The notes under the pieces were generated by a model that worked only from the letters and a program-made list of their open reading frames with translations, made no database searches and was not told the DNA's origin. Below are positions 8,282 to 16,554 of a stretch of 37,773 nt of DNA, one piece after another (position 1 is the stretch's first letter; the number at the start of each line of letters is the position of its first letter). This DNA is from DATFMH01 sp035267045 (GTDB taxonomy: Bacteria; Bacteroidota; Rhodothermia; Balneolales; DATFMH01): positions 1 through 37,773 of the forward strand of contig DATFMH010000096.1 in the NCBI GenBank assembly GCA_035267045.1, written 5' to 3'. A program made the position numbers and the translations under genes.

Positions 8282-8504
8282 AACTATTTAATAATTCCGG
8301 TCGTCCACGAAAAACACTCTTACTGGACACGGAGTGTCCACCTGATCGTTACGAGACAGAGTCTCGTAACGAGAAATTTCATCTATAGCCTTATTTATCT
8401 CGTTATGTCCCTCCGGAGCATAATGGGCATCCGGACACTCTGTGTCCACTCATGTTTTAATAAACAAATCTGATAAACGGAGGCAGAGCCTCGTAACGAG
8501 ATAA
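8282..8504. repeat. intergenic repeat, copy A
   Basis: This copy aligns along its length with 8560-8800, beginning AAACTATTTAA and ending CGTAACGAGATA. It contains four hairpins: TGGACAC-GGA-GTGTCCA (8325-8341), a 12-bp perfect stem around AGA (8346-8372, core GTTACGAGAC-AGA), GGACAC-TCT-GTGTCC (8433-8447) and GAGGC-AGA-GCCTC (8480-8492). No open frame of note is present. It occupies the 538-bp gap between the two esterase genes together with copy B. Confidence 0.8.
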
Positions 8505-8559
8505 GAGGCATAATGCAGCTTTCCACCTTATAACAATATTCTTCATATTCAAAAGAATT

Positions 8560-8800
8560 AAACTATTTAAAAATTTGGTTTTGCCCGAAAAATCCTTGGA
8601 CTGGACTCAGAGTGTCCACCTTTTCGTTACGAGACAGAGTCTCGTAATGAGATTGGTGTGAGTATTTATCTCGTACGTCCCTCCCGGGGCATAACGGACA
8701 TCCGGACACTCTGTCCGTTCATATTCCAATAAACAAATCCAATCACTGGAGGCAGAGCATCCACCCGGGCATGACGAGACAGAGCCTCGTAACGAGATAT
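8560..8800. repeat. intergenic repeat, copy B
   Basis: This is a diverged direct copy of 8282-8504. It keeps the same order: AAACTATTTAA start, imperfect TGGACTC-AGA-GTGTCCA, the TTACGAGAC-AGA-GTCTCGTAA hairpin (8625-8649), a CCTCCCGGGGCATAA segment, and GGACACTCTGTCC. It carries about 20 extra bases near its end. The two copies are separated by only 55 bp. Confidence 0.8.
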
Positions 8801-8811
8801 AAAATATACAA

Positions 8812-9474
8812 TCAAAACAGCCTGTTCATTCCTTTCCAGACAGCCCTGGCTATTTGTTTTTGTCCTTTGATATCGGGATGTAACCCATCAACATAATTGG
8901 TTTTGGAAACAACATGGAGCAATGAAAGAAATTTTACATGGTCTTTAGCCGCTAATTTCTTGTATTTATTTTTGAGTTCAACCAATGATCTCTTGGTATT
9001 TTTGTTGTATTTTTTCCGGACATTAAGCCGGGACATCGTTTTCAAATTAATATCCGTGGGTGCCAGAATAACAATACGGGTATTTTTGTCACTTTCATGA
9101 ATTTTATTGATCATCCACTGCATATTTGTTATGCACTGATCCACCATTTTACTCGTTCCATCTTTCAAATCATTGACCCCGAGGAAAATAAGGAAATAAT
9201 CGGCATGAGGATACTTCTTTAAAACAGGTAACAACTCCTTCTTATCTGAAGTCTTACGTCCATTTCTCCCGGCATTAATGAACGTAACATTCTTCGTATG
9301 GTTTTTGGAAAGGAAATAAACCCAGCTTTGCCCATTCACATGAGCGCCATGAGTGATGGAATCACCAAAACACACGACTTCTCTATGAATTCCATCCGAT
9401 TGATACATTGCAGAAATAGATAGTAATCCCATCATTATAATACCGGCTATCAGAATCTTGTTAAAGTATCTCAT
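8812..9474 (-). CDS. secreted SGNH/GDSL esterase, rhamnogalacturonan acetylesterase-like
   Basis: This SGNH hydrolase probably deacetylates rhamnogalacturonan or homogalacturonan outside the cytoplasm. The 220-residue product has an N-terminal hydrophobic signal (residues 7-22), block I GDSI with S39, block II NAGRNG (about 67-72), block III GVND with N101, and block V D196-G-L-H199. These are the four hallmark SGNH elements. The ATG at 9472-9474 is preferred over an upstream TTG at 9486. It follows GH28 by 38 bp in the same operon. Substrate class is inferred from the pectinase neighbours. Confidence 0.82.
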   Translation of the reverse strand: MRYFNKILIAGIIMMGLLSISAMYQSDGIHREVVCFGDSITHGAHVNGQSWVYFLSKNHTKNVTFINAGRNGRKTSDKKELLPVLKKYPHADYFLIFLGVNDLKDGTSKMVDQCITNMQWMINKIHESDKNTRIVILAPTDINLKTMSRLNVRKKYNKNTKRSLVELKNKYKKLAAKDHVKFLSLLHVVSKTNYVDGLHPDIKGQKQIARAVWKGMNRLF

Positions 9475-9512
9475 AACTAACTTCAATAATTTTATGATCT
9501 TCTGGTTTATAC

Positions 9513-11213
9513 TTATTCCTGAATCTGTAGGACATTTTTATTTACCTCCGGACCAAACTGAATCATATTTTTTCCACCCGGCATGCTATTCTTTTTTATC
9601 ATGATATTGGACGTTTCACGGCCGGAAAGCTTTATAAAGGTCTTAAGATTACCTGGTATTTCAACTTTATCAAATTGTATATCCTGGCTGTCTTTTATAT
9701 CAAAATCCGTTCCTGATTCGGGAATGACAGCTACGTCATTCATCCTGATGTTTTTAGTCTGATCTGCCACAAATCCATGTTTTGCAACAATCCGTATGTG
9801 TGACAAACTTATGTTCTGAACAGGCATTTCAGGCAAACCAGTCATGGAAACGGCGGTTTCAGCTCCATCACAATAAATATGGCTGATATGAATATCCCTG
9901 AATCGCGGAGTCTTTGAATTAACCGGATGTTTGGCTCCTTTTTCCGTGCCGGATTGTTCATAAAACGTATTAAAATAAATAGCCTGCTTATAAATATTGG
10001 TCATATATATATGGTCCACGTAAATATTATGAACCAATCCACCGCGGCCCCGGCGGCTCTTGAAGCGAAGTCCACGATCGGTATTTATAAAATCGTTGTT
10101 TGTGACATAGACATTATTAATGCCCCCATCAGTATTACTTCCGACCACAAATCCTCCATGGCCATGGTAAACTACATTATCCGCAATAATTACGTTCTGC
10201 AAAGCGGCATAGCCAGAGTTTTTCCAGTGATGCGGGCTCGATTTCATACAGATACCATCGTCACCGGCAGTAATGGTATTATTATAAAGTATGACGTTTT
10301 TGGAAGAGGCAATATCCAGAGCATCCCCGTTTTGAGCCCAATATTCATTATTTATTTTTATATTTCGTACAATGATATTTTCACAATACTTGGGATAGAG
10401 GGCGAATTTCGGTGAATTCTTAAAAGTCGGTCCGTCGATATATACGTTTTTACTATATAAAATATAGACCATATACGGACGCATATAATCTCTTGCAGGC
10501 AGAAAATCACTTGCCTTTAACTTTCCATTCTTTTTTTTCAGAGAGCTTAGGTATTTTTTACCATTCAAAGCCTGTTTACTCGGCCACCAGATTGAACCTG
10601 ATTTATTAACAGCGCCACCAGATCTTAACAACTTTTCCCAGTGACCTTTCGTAACTTTCATCCGTTTTACCGGACGCCAGGATTGTCCGTTACCATCTAT
10701 GATACCATGACCGGTGATAGCAACATCGGTGAGATCATGTCCATATATAGGTGATTCAACGACATAATAATCATCACTATGGGCCGATTTAATAATGGGA
10801 TATTTTGTATGATCTGTTGTGTATAAAAGGATAGCTCCCCGGTCCAGATGAAAATTCACATGACTTTTCAATTCAATCGGTGCTGTCAGCCATAAACCCG
10901 GTGGAACAATAACTGTACCTCCACCCGATTTTGAGCAGGCATCTATAGTTTTTTGGATGGCGTCCGTATTTAATACCTTGCCATGCCCCTTTGCACCGTA
11001 ATCCGTTATATTAAACGATTTATCAGAAAAATTGGGAGGCTGAACATCCGGCATATGAAACGGAGCATTATTGACATAATACTCCATATTTCTTTCGGTA
11101 TTATTTTGTGCTAACCCAACATTTGTGATCCCAAAACTGATCAATAGAATGAATAATAAAAGATGATTTACAGGATTAGATATATTTACTTTTCGTTCAT
11201 GAAACTTTTTCAT
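9513..11213 (-). CDS. GH28 polygalacturonase-family hydrolase, Sec-exported
   Basis: This secreted parallel beta-helix enzyme cleaves galacturonan or rhamnogalacturonan with inversion. From the ATG at 11211-11213 the protein has 566 residues, with a signal peptide ending near NVGLAQ (residue 36). GH28 motifs appear in order: NGDALD (295-300), GDD (317-319), GHGG (351-354) and RFKS (383-386), covering the catalytic Asp triad, the His and the substrate-binding Arg-Lys. The NGDALD form, instead of NTDG, is typical of the Bacteroides-type GH28 group active on pectic side regions. A longer frame from 11270 would overlap the previous gene and precede the signal peptide, so I do not use it. It is 34 bp downstream of the second GH28. 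Confidence 0.9.
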   Translation of the reverse strand: MKKFHERKVNISNPVNHLLLFILLISFGITNVGLAQNNTERNMEYYVNNAPFHMPDVQPPNFSDKSFNITDYGAKGHGKVLNTDAIQKTIDACSKSGGGTVIVPPGLWLTAPIELKSHVNFHLDRGAILLYTTDHTKYPIIKSAHSDDYYVVESPIYGHDLTDVAITGHGIIDGNGQSWRPVKRMKVTKGHWEKLLRSGGAVNKSGSIWWPSKQALNGKKYLSSLKKKNGKLKASDFLPARDYMRPYMVYILYSKNVYIDGPTFKNSPKFALYPKYCENIIVRNIKINNEYWAQNGDALDIASSKNVILYNNTITAGDDGICMKSSPHHWKNSGYAALQNVIIADNVVYHGHGGFVVGSNTDGGINNVYVTNNDFINTDRGLRFKSRRGRGGLVHNIYVDHIYMTNIYKQAIYFNTFYEQSGTEKGAKHPVNSKTPRFRDIHISHIYCDGAETAVSMTGLPEMPVQNISLSHIRIVAKHGFVADQTKNIRMNDVAVIPESGTDFDIKDSQDIQFDKVEIPGNLKTFIKLSGRETSNIMIKKNSMPGGKNMIQFGPEVNKNVLQIQE

Positions 11214-11247
11214 AGTGTTTTTTTTTAATAAGCGGATAACTCGTTCA

Positions 11248-12693
11248 TTAAATTCGAATAGTTTTGCCATTCATTTTACAATTGCGAATGTGGATGTCTT
11301 TGACATATTCAATAATATTCTTACTGTCTACCCCCCTAAAATTGCAATTTTTGATGGATATATCGTGAACAGGCTTTTTCTTCCGTCCCACAATATAAAT
11401 GGCATGTTCGCTTCGTTGACTATTTACGTTATCTATATAGACTCCTTTAAGAGTAGGCGGGAAGTGGCAGTTCATCCCATTTTCTGATCCGTAATGCATA
11501 TTGATCCGAATCACTGCACCGTGCACTTGCCCGACATTTAAATTGCGATAATGGAAATTTTTCATCTCTCCACCTCTGCAGGCATTCGATTTAATACGAA
11601 TGGCTCGTTCCAGATGAGGACTGCTCATTTCGCAATTCTGTACAAATATATTCTCAACACCACCCGACATCTCACTTCCAACGGCTACCCCGGCATGCCC
11701 ATCCTGCATATGACAATCTTCCACAATCAAATTTTTGGTTGGTACTCCGATGCGCCGTCCATCCTGATTTCGACCGCTTTTGATGGCAATACAATCATCT
11801 CCATTACTGAAGTGACAGTTTTTGATCCAGACATCCGTGCAGCATTCGGGATCACAACCGTCATTATTCGGACCGTAACTTATTGTTGTGACTTCATCTA
11901 TAGTTACATTTTGACTTAACGTGGGATGGAGAATCCAGAAAGGTGAATTTTTAACAGTCACTCCTTTGATCAGAATGTTCTTACTACGGTAAAACTCCAC
12001 AAACGTCGGACGCATATAATGTCCTTTGCCAAAAACACGTTTCTTTGCCGGAACGCCTTTGGCCATCATCTTTTTCAATTGGGGTTCATTCATTTTATCA
12101 CCCTGTTTCGGCATACCCGGTTTCCAGCCGAATCGTTTCGATCCTTTCCAGCTCCACCAATGATCGTTATCGGCCTGGCCATCCAGGATACCTTGCCCTG
12201 TCAAGGCAATATTTTCTTTGCCATAAGCATAAACCAGAGGAGAATAATTCATCAATTCCATACCTTCATATCGTGTCAGCACAACGGGCAAATAATCGTC
12301 CGGATCCGTACTGAATTTCAAATGTGCCCCTTCATTCAAATGCAGGTTCACGTTACTTTCAAAATGAATAGGACCTCTCAAAAAGTATGTTCCCTCAGGT
12401 ATCGTGACTTTTCCACCACCCGCCTGGTTACACTTAGACATAGCCTTCTTTATGGCCGGCAGACTATCGGTCTTGCCGTCAGCTTTCGCTCCAAAATTTG
12501 TTATAGAAAAATTTCGATCGGGAAAAGTAGGTGGAACGATATTTTTTTTAATGGATGGAAGATCTTCCCAACCGGGACCATCCTTTTTAATGATAGTAGT
12601 ATGTTTGAACAAGGCAGGTAAAAGGGAAGGACTCACAGCCAATAACCCCATTCGTTTTAAAGCCTCTTTTCTTGATATTTCTTTATTATTCAT
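11248..12693 (-). CDS. GH28 polygalacturonase-family hydrolase, Tat-like signal
   Basis: This is the second GH28 enzyme, 481 residues. Motifs are NNDGCDP (276-282), GDD (298-300), GHAG (332-335) and RIKS (366-369), all key residues present. Its N-terminus MNNKEISRKEALKRMG with a following hydrophobic stretch resembles the twin-arginine-like leaders seen in Bacteroidota. This differs from the classical Sec signal of the neighbouring GH28, and no clear cleavage site is visible. It is probably periplasmic or surface-bound. It sits 25 bp after GH43 and 34 bp before the other GH28. The two paralogues differ in signal and active-site wording, so they are an old duplication or separate acquisitions. 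Confidence 0.9.
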   Translation of the reverse strand: MNNKEISRKEALKRMGLLAVSPSLLPALFKHTTIIKKDGPGWEDLPSIKKNIVPPTFPDRNFSITNFGAKADGKTDSLPAIKKAMSKCNQAGGGKVTIPEGTYFLRGPIHFESNVNLHLNEGAHLKFSTDPDDYLPVVLTRYEGMELMNYSPLVYAYGKENIALTGQGILDGQADNDHWWSWKGSKRFGWKPGMPKQGDKMNEPQLKKMMAKGVPAKKRVFGKGHYMRPTFVEFYRSKNILIKGVTVKNSPFWILHPTLSQNVTIDEVTTISYGPNNDGCDPECCTDVWIKNCHFSNGDDCIAIKSGRNQDGRRIGVPTKNLIVEDCHMQDGHAGVAVGSEMSGGVENIFVQNCEMSSPHLERAIRIKSNACRGGEMKNFHYRNLNVGQVHGAVIRINMHYGSENGMNCHFPPTLKGVYIDNVNSQRSEHAIYIVGRKKKPVHDISIKNCNFRGVDSKNIIEYVKDIHIRNCKMNGKTIRI

Positions 12694-12718
12694 ATAGTTA
12701 CCTTGTATTATTGAATAA

Positions 12719-14362
12719 TTAATTTTGTGAATTCTTTGTTATTCTGAACCAATCGAAATCCGTATAACCGGAATCATGTGATCGCCTGGTTGTGCTGCTA
12801 AACAACCCGACTTTCGCACCTATCCATTTTCCCCCGGCCGATTGAAACGATTGCTGAAGAGAGTGAAAAACATTGCCATCAATGCTATAACTGAAATGAC
12901 AAATTCCACCTTTTTGTACGTTGACCCTGAAGTAAACTGAATCATCCGGTATCTTTGTCTGATAAATTATTTTATCCCGATTTTGTTTATCAGCATGTTT
13001 ACAAATTTCGTATTGTAAATAATTGCCATCATTCTTTTTCGTGAGAGCCAGGAACGCATAACTTTTACCCATAACAATTAAACCTGTCTTGTCACCAGTT
13101 TCATGAGCATGAAATGAAAATTTTGTAGTACCCGTAAATGCCGGTGCCGGGAATTTTTGGAGCAGGATATTCGGCACATCCCAATAATTTTTAAAAAATT
13201 CCGGAAGATGCGTACAATACAGACGTAAAATACCTTTACCCGGATCAGGATAATACCAATTCTGTTTTGGATTAGCCTGCCATTGCCATTGTAAATCAAG
13301 TTTATCGCCGTTAAACTCGTCGGATGTTTGTGGAATGGCAACAGGGTATGTTTTACCGACATCGGGCCTTTTATATTTGTGAACCGGTTCACCTGTTCCA
13401 TTTTTCTGTTCTTTTCCAATAACCGGCCAATCGTTCACCCACTTCATCGGTTCCAGTAATGTGACCCTTCCATAAACACCACGATCCTGGAAATGTATAA
13501 ACCAGGATGCACCTTTTGATGTCGTCACCCAGGCTCCCTGGTGGGGTCCGTTAATATCGGTTTGTCCCTGTTCCAGCACTTTCTTCCGTATATAGGGACC
13601 GTATATGTTTTTGGAACGTAATACAATCTGCCAACCGTGCGACACTCCACCGGCAGGAGCAAAGATATAGTAATATCCATGTCGCTTGTACAATTTCGGC
13701 CCTTCGACATCCCGATCCATTTTATGTCCGTCGTATACAATGATCCCATTATCCACGACTTTGGTACCTGATTCATTCATCCTGTTTAGGATCAGTATGC
13801 TTTTGATACCTGCCCGGCTGCCGGCGAAAGCATGTATGAGGTAAGCGTTCCCGTCACTATCCCATAGTGGACATGGATCCTCCAGACCTTTACCTTTCAT
13901 AACTAAAACCGGCTTTGTCCATGGACCTGCCGGATTCTTCGCTTTGACCATATAAATACCGAAATCCGGATCCGGGAAATAGATATAGAACATTCCTTTA
14001 TGATGACGGATGGCCGGCGCCCAGACACCCTGACCATGCCTGGGTTTTGAAAAATATTCATACGGAGGTTGTCGCTTTAATGCATGACCGATGATAGTCC
14101 AGTTCACCAAATCTTTCGAATGCAGAATGGGTAATCCGGGTATGGCATCAAAACTTGAAGCAACAAGGTAATAATCACTACCAACACGACAAACATCCGG
14201 GTCGGAGTAATCGGCATAAATAATGGGATTTTTATATTGACCATTTCCGATGTCAGGGACCCATGTACTGTTATCAGCCCTGTTATCTGTCTTTTGGGCG
14301 TTCACATTAAAAGTAAAAAACAGAGTACAAATCAAAGTCAATATCGAATACCGGATTTTCAT
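12719..14362 (-). CDS. GH43 glycosidase (arabinofuranosidase/xylosidase type) with C-terminal beta-sandwich
   Basis: This exported enzyme of 547 residues probably trims arabinose or xylose from pectic side chains. The signal peptide MKIRYSILTL...NVNAQ ends near residue 23. The five-bladed GH43 domain (about 45-350) has base D54 in DYSDPDV, D162 in LEDPCPLW and acid E220 in DVEGPKLY. The C-terminal 190 residues look like the concanavalin-like domain of beta-xylosidase-type GH43 proteins. The ATG at 14360-14362 is preferred over an upstream start at 14410, which would precede the signal peptide. It begins 13 bp after a 57-residue exported-peptide ORF. Exact specificity cannot be read from sequence. 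Confidence 0.9.
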   Translation of the reverse strand: MKIRYSILTLICTLFFTFNVNAQKTDNRADNSTWVPDIGNGQYKNPIIYADYSDPDVCRVGSDYYLVASSFDAIPGLPILHSKDLVNWTIIGHALKRQPPYEYFSKPRHGQGVWAPAIRHHKGMFYIYFPDPDFGIYMVKAKNPAGPWTKPVLVMKGKGLEDPCPLWDSDGNAYLIHAFAGSRAGIKSILILNRMNESGTKVVDNGIIVYDGHKMDRDVEGPKLYKRHGYYYIFAPAGGVSHGWQIVLRSKNIYGPYIRKKVLEQGQTDINGPHQGAWVTTSKGASWFIHFQDRGVYGRVTLLEPMKWVNDWPVIGKEQKNGTGEPVHKYKRPDVGKTYPVAIPQTSDEFNGDKLDLQWQWQANPKQNWYYPDPGKGILRLYCTHLPEFFKNYWDVPNILLQKFPAPAFTGTTKFSFHAHETGDKTGLIVMGKSYAFLALTKKNDGNYLQYEICKHADKQNRDKIIYQTKIPDDSVYFRVNVQKGGICHFSYSIDGNVFHSLQQSFQSAGGKWIGAKVGLFSSTTRRSHDSGYTDFDWFRITKNSQN

Positions 14363-14375
14363 CAATATAATCTCA

Positions 14376-14549
14376 CTATTCTGGTTTACTCGTTTCATTA
14401 TTCTTTGCAACTATAGGATTGATATAATTGACCCTTTTTTGCTGGAGATGCCACGGAATCACATTAAAGCGATGCTGGGCCAATACCTGTACGGAACAAC
14501 CCAATACCAGGAAACATACGACTGTACTATTTTTGACTCCTTTTCTCAT
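14376..14549 (-). CDS. 57-residue exported peptide coupled to pectin methylesterase
   Basis: I do not recognise this gene. The ATG (14547-14549) overlaps the TGA stop of the upstream CE8 gene as ATGA, and its TAG stop lies 13 bp before the GH43 start, so it fits exactly into the operon. The peptide has a signal sequence with positive start MRKGVKNS, hydrophobic core VVCFLVLGC and cleavage site VLAQ (residue 25), as in neighbouring enzymes. The mature part is only about 32 residues and includes HRFNVIPWHLQQKR. It may be a genuine small secreted factor or the surviving N-terminus of a larger enzyme lost by deletion. Confidence 0.55.
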   Translation of the reverse strand: MRKGVKNSTVVCFLVLGCSVQVLAQHRFNVIPWHLQQKRVNYINPIVAKNNETSKPE

Positions 14550-15532
14550 TTTTCCCGGCAATTGAGATTTAGCTGTTTTTGTGGATTCCATTGCGGAAAA
14601 ACATTTTGCAAGGTATACTTTTTTACCTGCTGATCGGTTAGCTGATGTGTCCATTTGACCCTGGCCGGGGGATCGGCTCCCGGTCCGTAACTTTCATATT
14701 CCGAATACCTGGCTGTTTTATATCGATCGGTGTCATGCCAGTTCGACCATCCGGCAGGTTTTATATCCTGTCCCAGATAGCAATGAATATACGTGACGCT
14801 GGCATAAGCTCTCCATGGTCTCCCCAGATCCGCTTTCTTTACGTCAGGATCACCTGTCAGTTCACAATCGTAAAAAACATATCCAAAGAGCTTACCTTCA
14901 GGTGTGGAAGCGGCCGTTACGTGCGAATCTTTCTTACTGTGAATGCGGCATTGATCAAAATAGGCCGTAGCAGAACCGAATATGAAATCGGTAGACCCTT
15001 CGATATAGCAATTTTTATAATATTCACGACTTTGCGGACTTTCGGTAAACAACACATCCTGATTGCCAATAAAACGGCAATTCAAAAAGGCCTCTTTATC
15101 TCCTTTTATTTCCACGGCGACAGCCTGACCTGCATAAAATCCGGCATTATTTCGAAAAGTGATATTTTTTGCCGTAAAATCATCTCCAACCAGTAAAAAA
15201 CTATGGGATGTGGATGTATTGATCGTATCTCCGGCCGCCGTTACTTTACCGGTATGATCATCAAACGTCAATATTGTTTTGAAACGATCCTGACCAATCA
15301 GGGTTACATGATTTTTAGTTTTACCCAAGTGAAGTTTTTCCTTATAGACTCCATCTTTTACATAAATAATAACAGAAGATTCATTATTTGGCGGAACGGC
15401 ATTAAGTGCCGCCTGTACCGTGCTAAAATCACCGCTACCATCTTGTGCTACAACAATTTTTTTATGAGTCCTGGCATATGCCCATTGACTACATACTAAA
15501 AGCAGAATGCTGATTATTCCAATTTTTCTCAT
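14546..15532 (-). CDS. pectin methylesterase (CE8), second of tandem pair
   Basis: This secreted pectinesterase removes methyl groups from homogalacturonan. The 328-residue protein has signal peptide MRKIGIISIL...AYA (1-20) and CE8 motifs GQAVAV (Q136), NQD (catalytic D159), STDFIFG (catalytic D182) and LGRPWR (236-241). The reading frame also allows a GTG start at 15541 overlapping the previous stop; ATG 15532 is chosen because the signal peptide begins there. Its stop overlaps the start of a small exported peptide. It lies beside a paralogue of identical length. Pectin demethylation precedes GH28 attack, so the gene order matches function. Confidence 0.93.
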   Translation of the reverse strand: MRKIGIISILLLVCSQWAYARTHKKIVVAQDGSGDFSTVQAALNAVPPNNESSVIIYVKDGVYKEKLHLGKTKNHVTLIGQDRFKTILTFDDHTGKVTAAGDTINTSTSHSFLLVGDDFTAKNITFRNNAGFYAGQAVAVEIKGDKEAFLNCRFIGNQDVLFTESPQSREYYKNCYIEGSTDFIFGSATAYFDQCRIHSKKDSHVTAASTPEGKLFGYVFYDCELTGDPDVKKADLGRPWRAYASVTYIHCYLGQDIKPAGWSNWHDTDRYKTARYSEYESYGPGADPPARVKWTHQLTDQQVKKYTLQNVFPQWNPQKQLNLNCREK

Positions 15533-15537
15533 CTTCT

Positions 15538-16524
15538 TCACTTCTTATTAGGTTGTGTTGCCGGAGTCCAGTCTCTGAAAATATTTTTCAACGTATATTG
15601 TTGTACCTGACTTTTACTGAGCTGATGAGACCAGGATACCCGGTCTTTGCTATTCGCCCCCGGTCCCTTACTATGGTATTCGGCATAAAAGGAATCCCGG
15701 TCCGCTTTCGGGTTATTCCAGTCATACCAGCCTTTGGGCCGTATTTGTGGACCAAGCCAGCAATTGAGTAAAACCGTTTTAGCATATTGGCGCCAGGTTC
15801 TGCCTAAAAAGACATTATTTACACCTTTCACTGCAGTTAACCGGCAATTTTTGAAGACAAATCCGTATTTAACCCCATGAGGAGTGGAGCCCGCTGTGAT
15901 ATAGGAATTATCTTTAATTTTTATCTCACAATCATCAAAAACAGCGGTCGCTTCACCAAAGATAAAATCGGTCGTTCCATCGATATAACAGTTTTTGAAA
16001 TATTGCCTGAAGTTTTCGCCGGACAAATAGAGCGTATCCTGGTTCCCCAGGATACGGCAGTTAATGATAGTAACACGGTCAGCCAGCAGATACAGTGCGA
16101 TGGCCTGACCTACGGGTCCGGCACTGTTTTTAATGGTCAGATTTTTGGCTACAAAATCATTACCGCGAACCAGCATAGTTGCCGTATAAAAAGTACTGTT
16201 ACGCCCTTTATTTATTTTTTTGAAATAATCGTCATACGTAATGATTGTTTTATCCTTGCTTTGACCAATCATCGTGATTTTGGCATTCCATGACGGCACT
16301 CTCACTTTTTCATGGTACACACCATTTTTGATGTAAATTGTAATACGTTTATATGGAAAAGATTTGCAAGACTGAAGCGCTTTCTGAATGCTTGTAAAAT
16401 CACCGCTTCCATCTTTGGCTACAGTGATATACGTCTTGTATTTACTATTAGCCTTAAGCGATGGGACACTGATAAATAACATCATACCCGTCAAAAACCA
16501 GTATTTTAATTTCAGGAGTTTCAT
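15538..16524 (-). CDS. pectin methylesterase (CE8), first of tandem pair
   Basis: This CE8 enzyme of 328 residues has an N-terminal signal (1-26, ending SLKANS) and the full motif set: GQAIAL (Q140), NQDTL (D163), TTDFIFG (D186) and LGRTWR (240-245). The ATG at 16522-16524 is used; the longer frame begins with TTG two codons earlier. Its TGA is 5 bp from the ATG of the next CE8. The pair could act on differently substituted pectin, but sequence alone does not show which. It follows GH105 by 30 bp. Confidence 0.93.
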   Translation of the reverse strand: MKLLKLKYWFLTGMMLFISVPSLKANSKYKTYITVAKDGSGDFTSIQKALQSCKSFPYKRITIYIKNGVYHEKVRVPSWNAKITMIGQSKDKTIITYDDYFKKINKGRNSTFYTATMLVRGNDFVAKNLTIKNSAGPVGQAIALYLLADRVTIINCRILGNQDTLYLSGENFRQYFKNCYIDGTTDFIFGEATAVFDDCEIKIKDNSYITAGSTPHGVKYGFVFKNCRLTAVKGVNNVFLGRTWRQYAKTVLLNCWLGPQIRPKGWYDWNNPKADRDSFYAEYHSKGPGANSKDRVSWSHQLSKSQVQQYTLKNIFRDWTPATQPNKK

Positions 16525-16554
16525 ATTCAATAATATCCGGTATATTTCATTGCT

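Noticed and set aside
9927..10415. Plus-strand frame of 162 residues
   Set aside because: It lies entirely within GH28 on the opposite strand, with no recognisable domain or ribosome site.
12019..12621. Plus-strand frame of 200 residues
   Set aside because: Shadow of the second GH28. Length is explained by the low stop density of the antisense frame.
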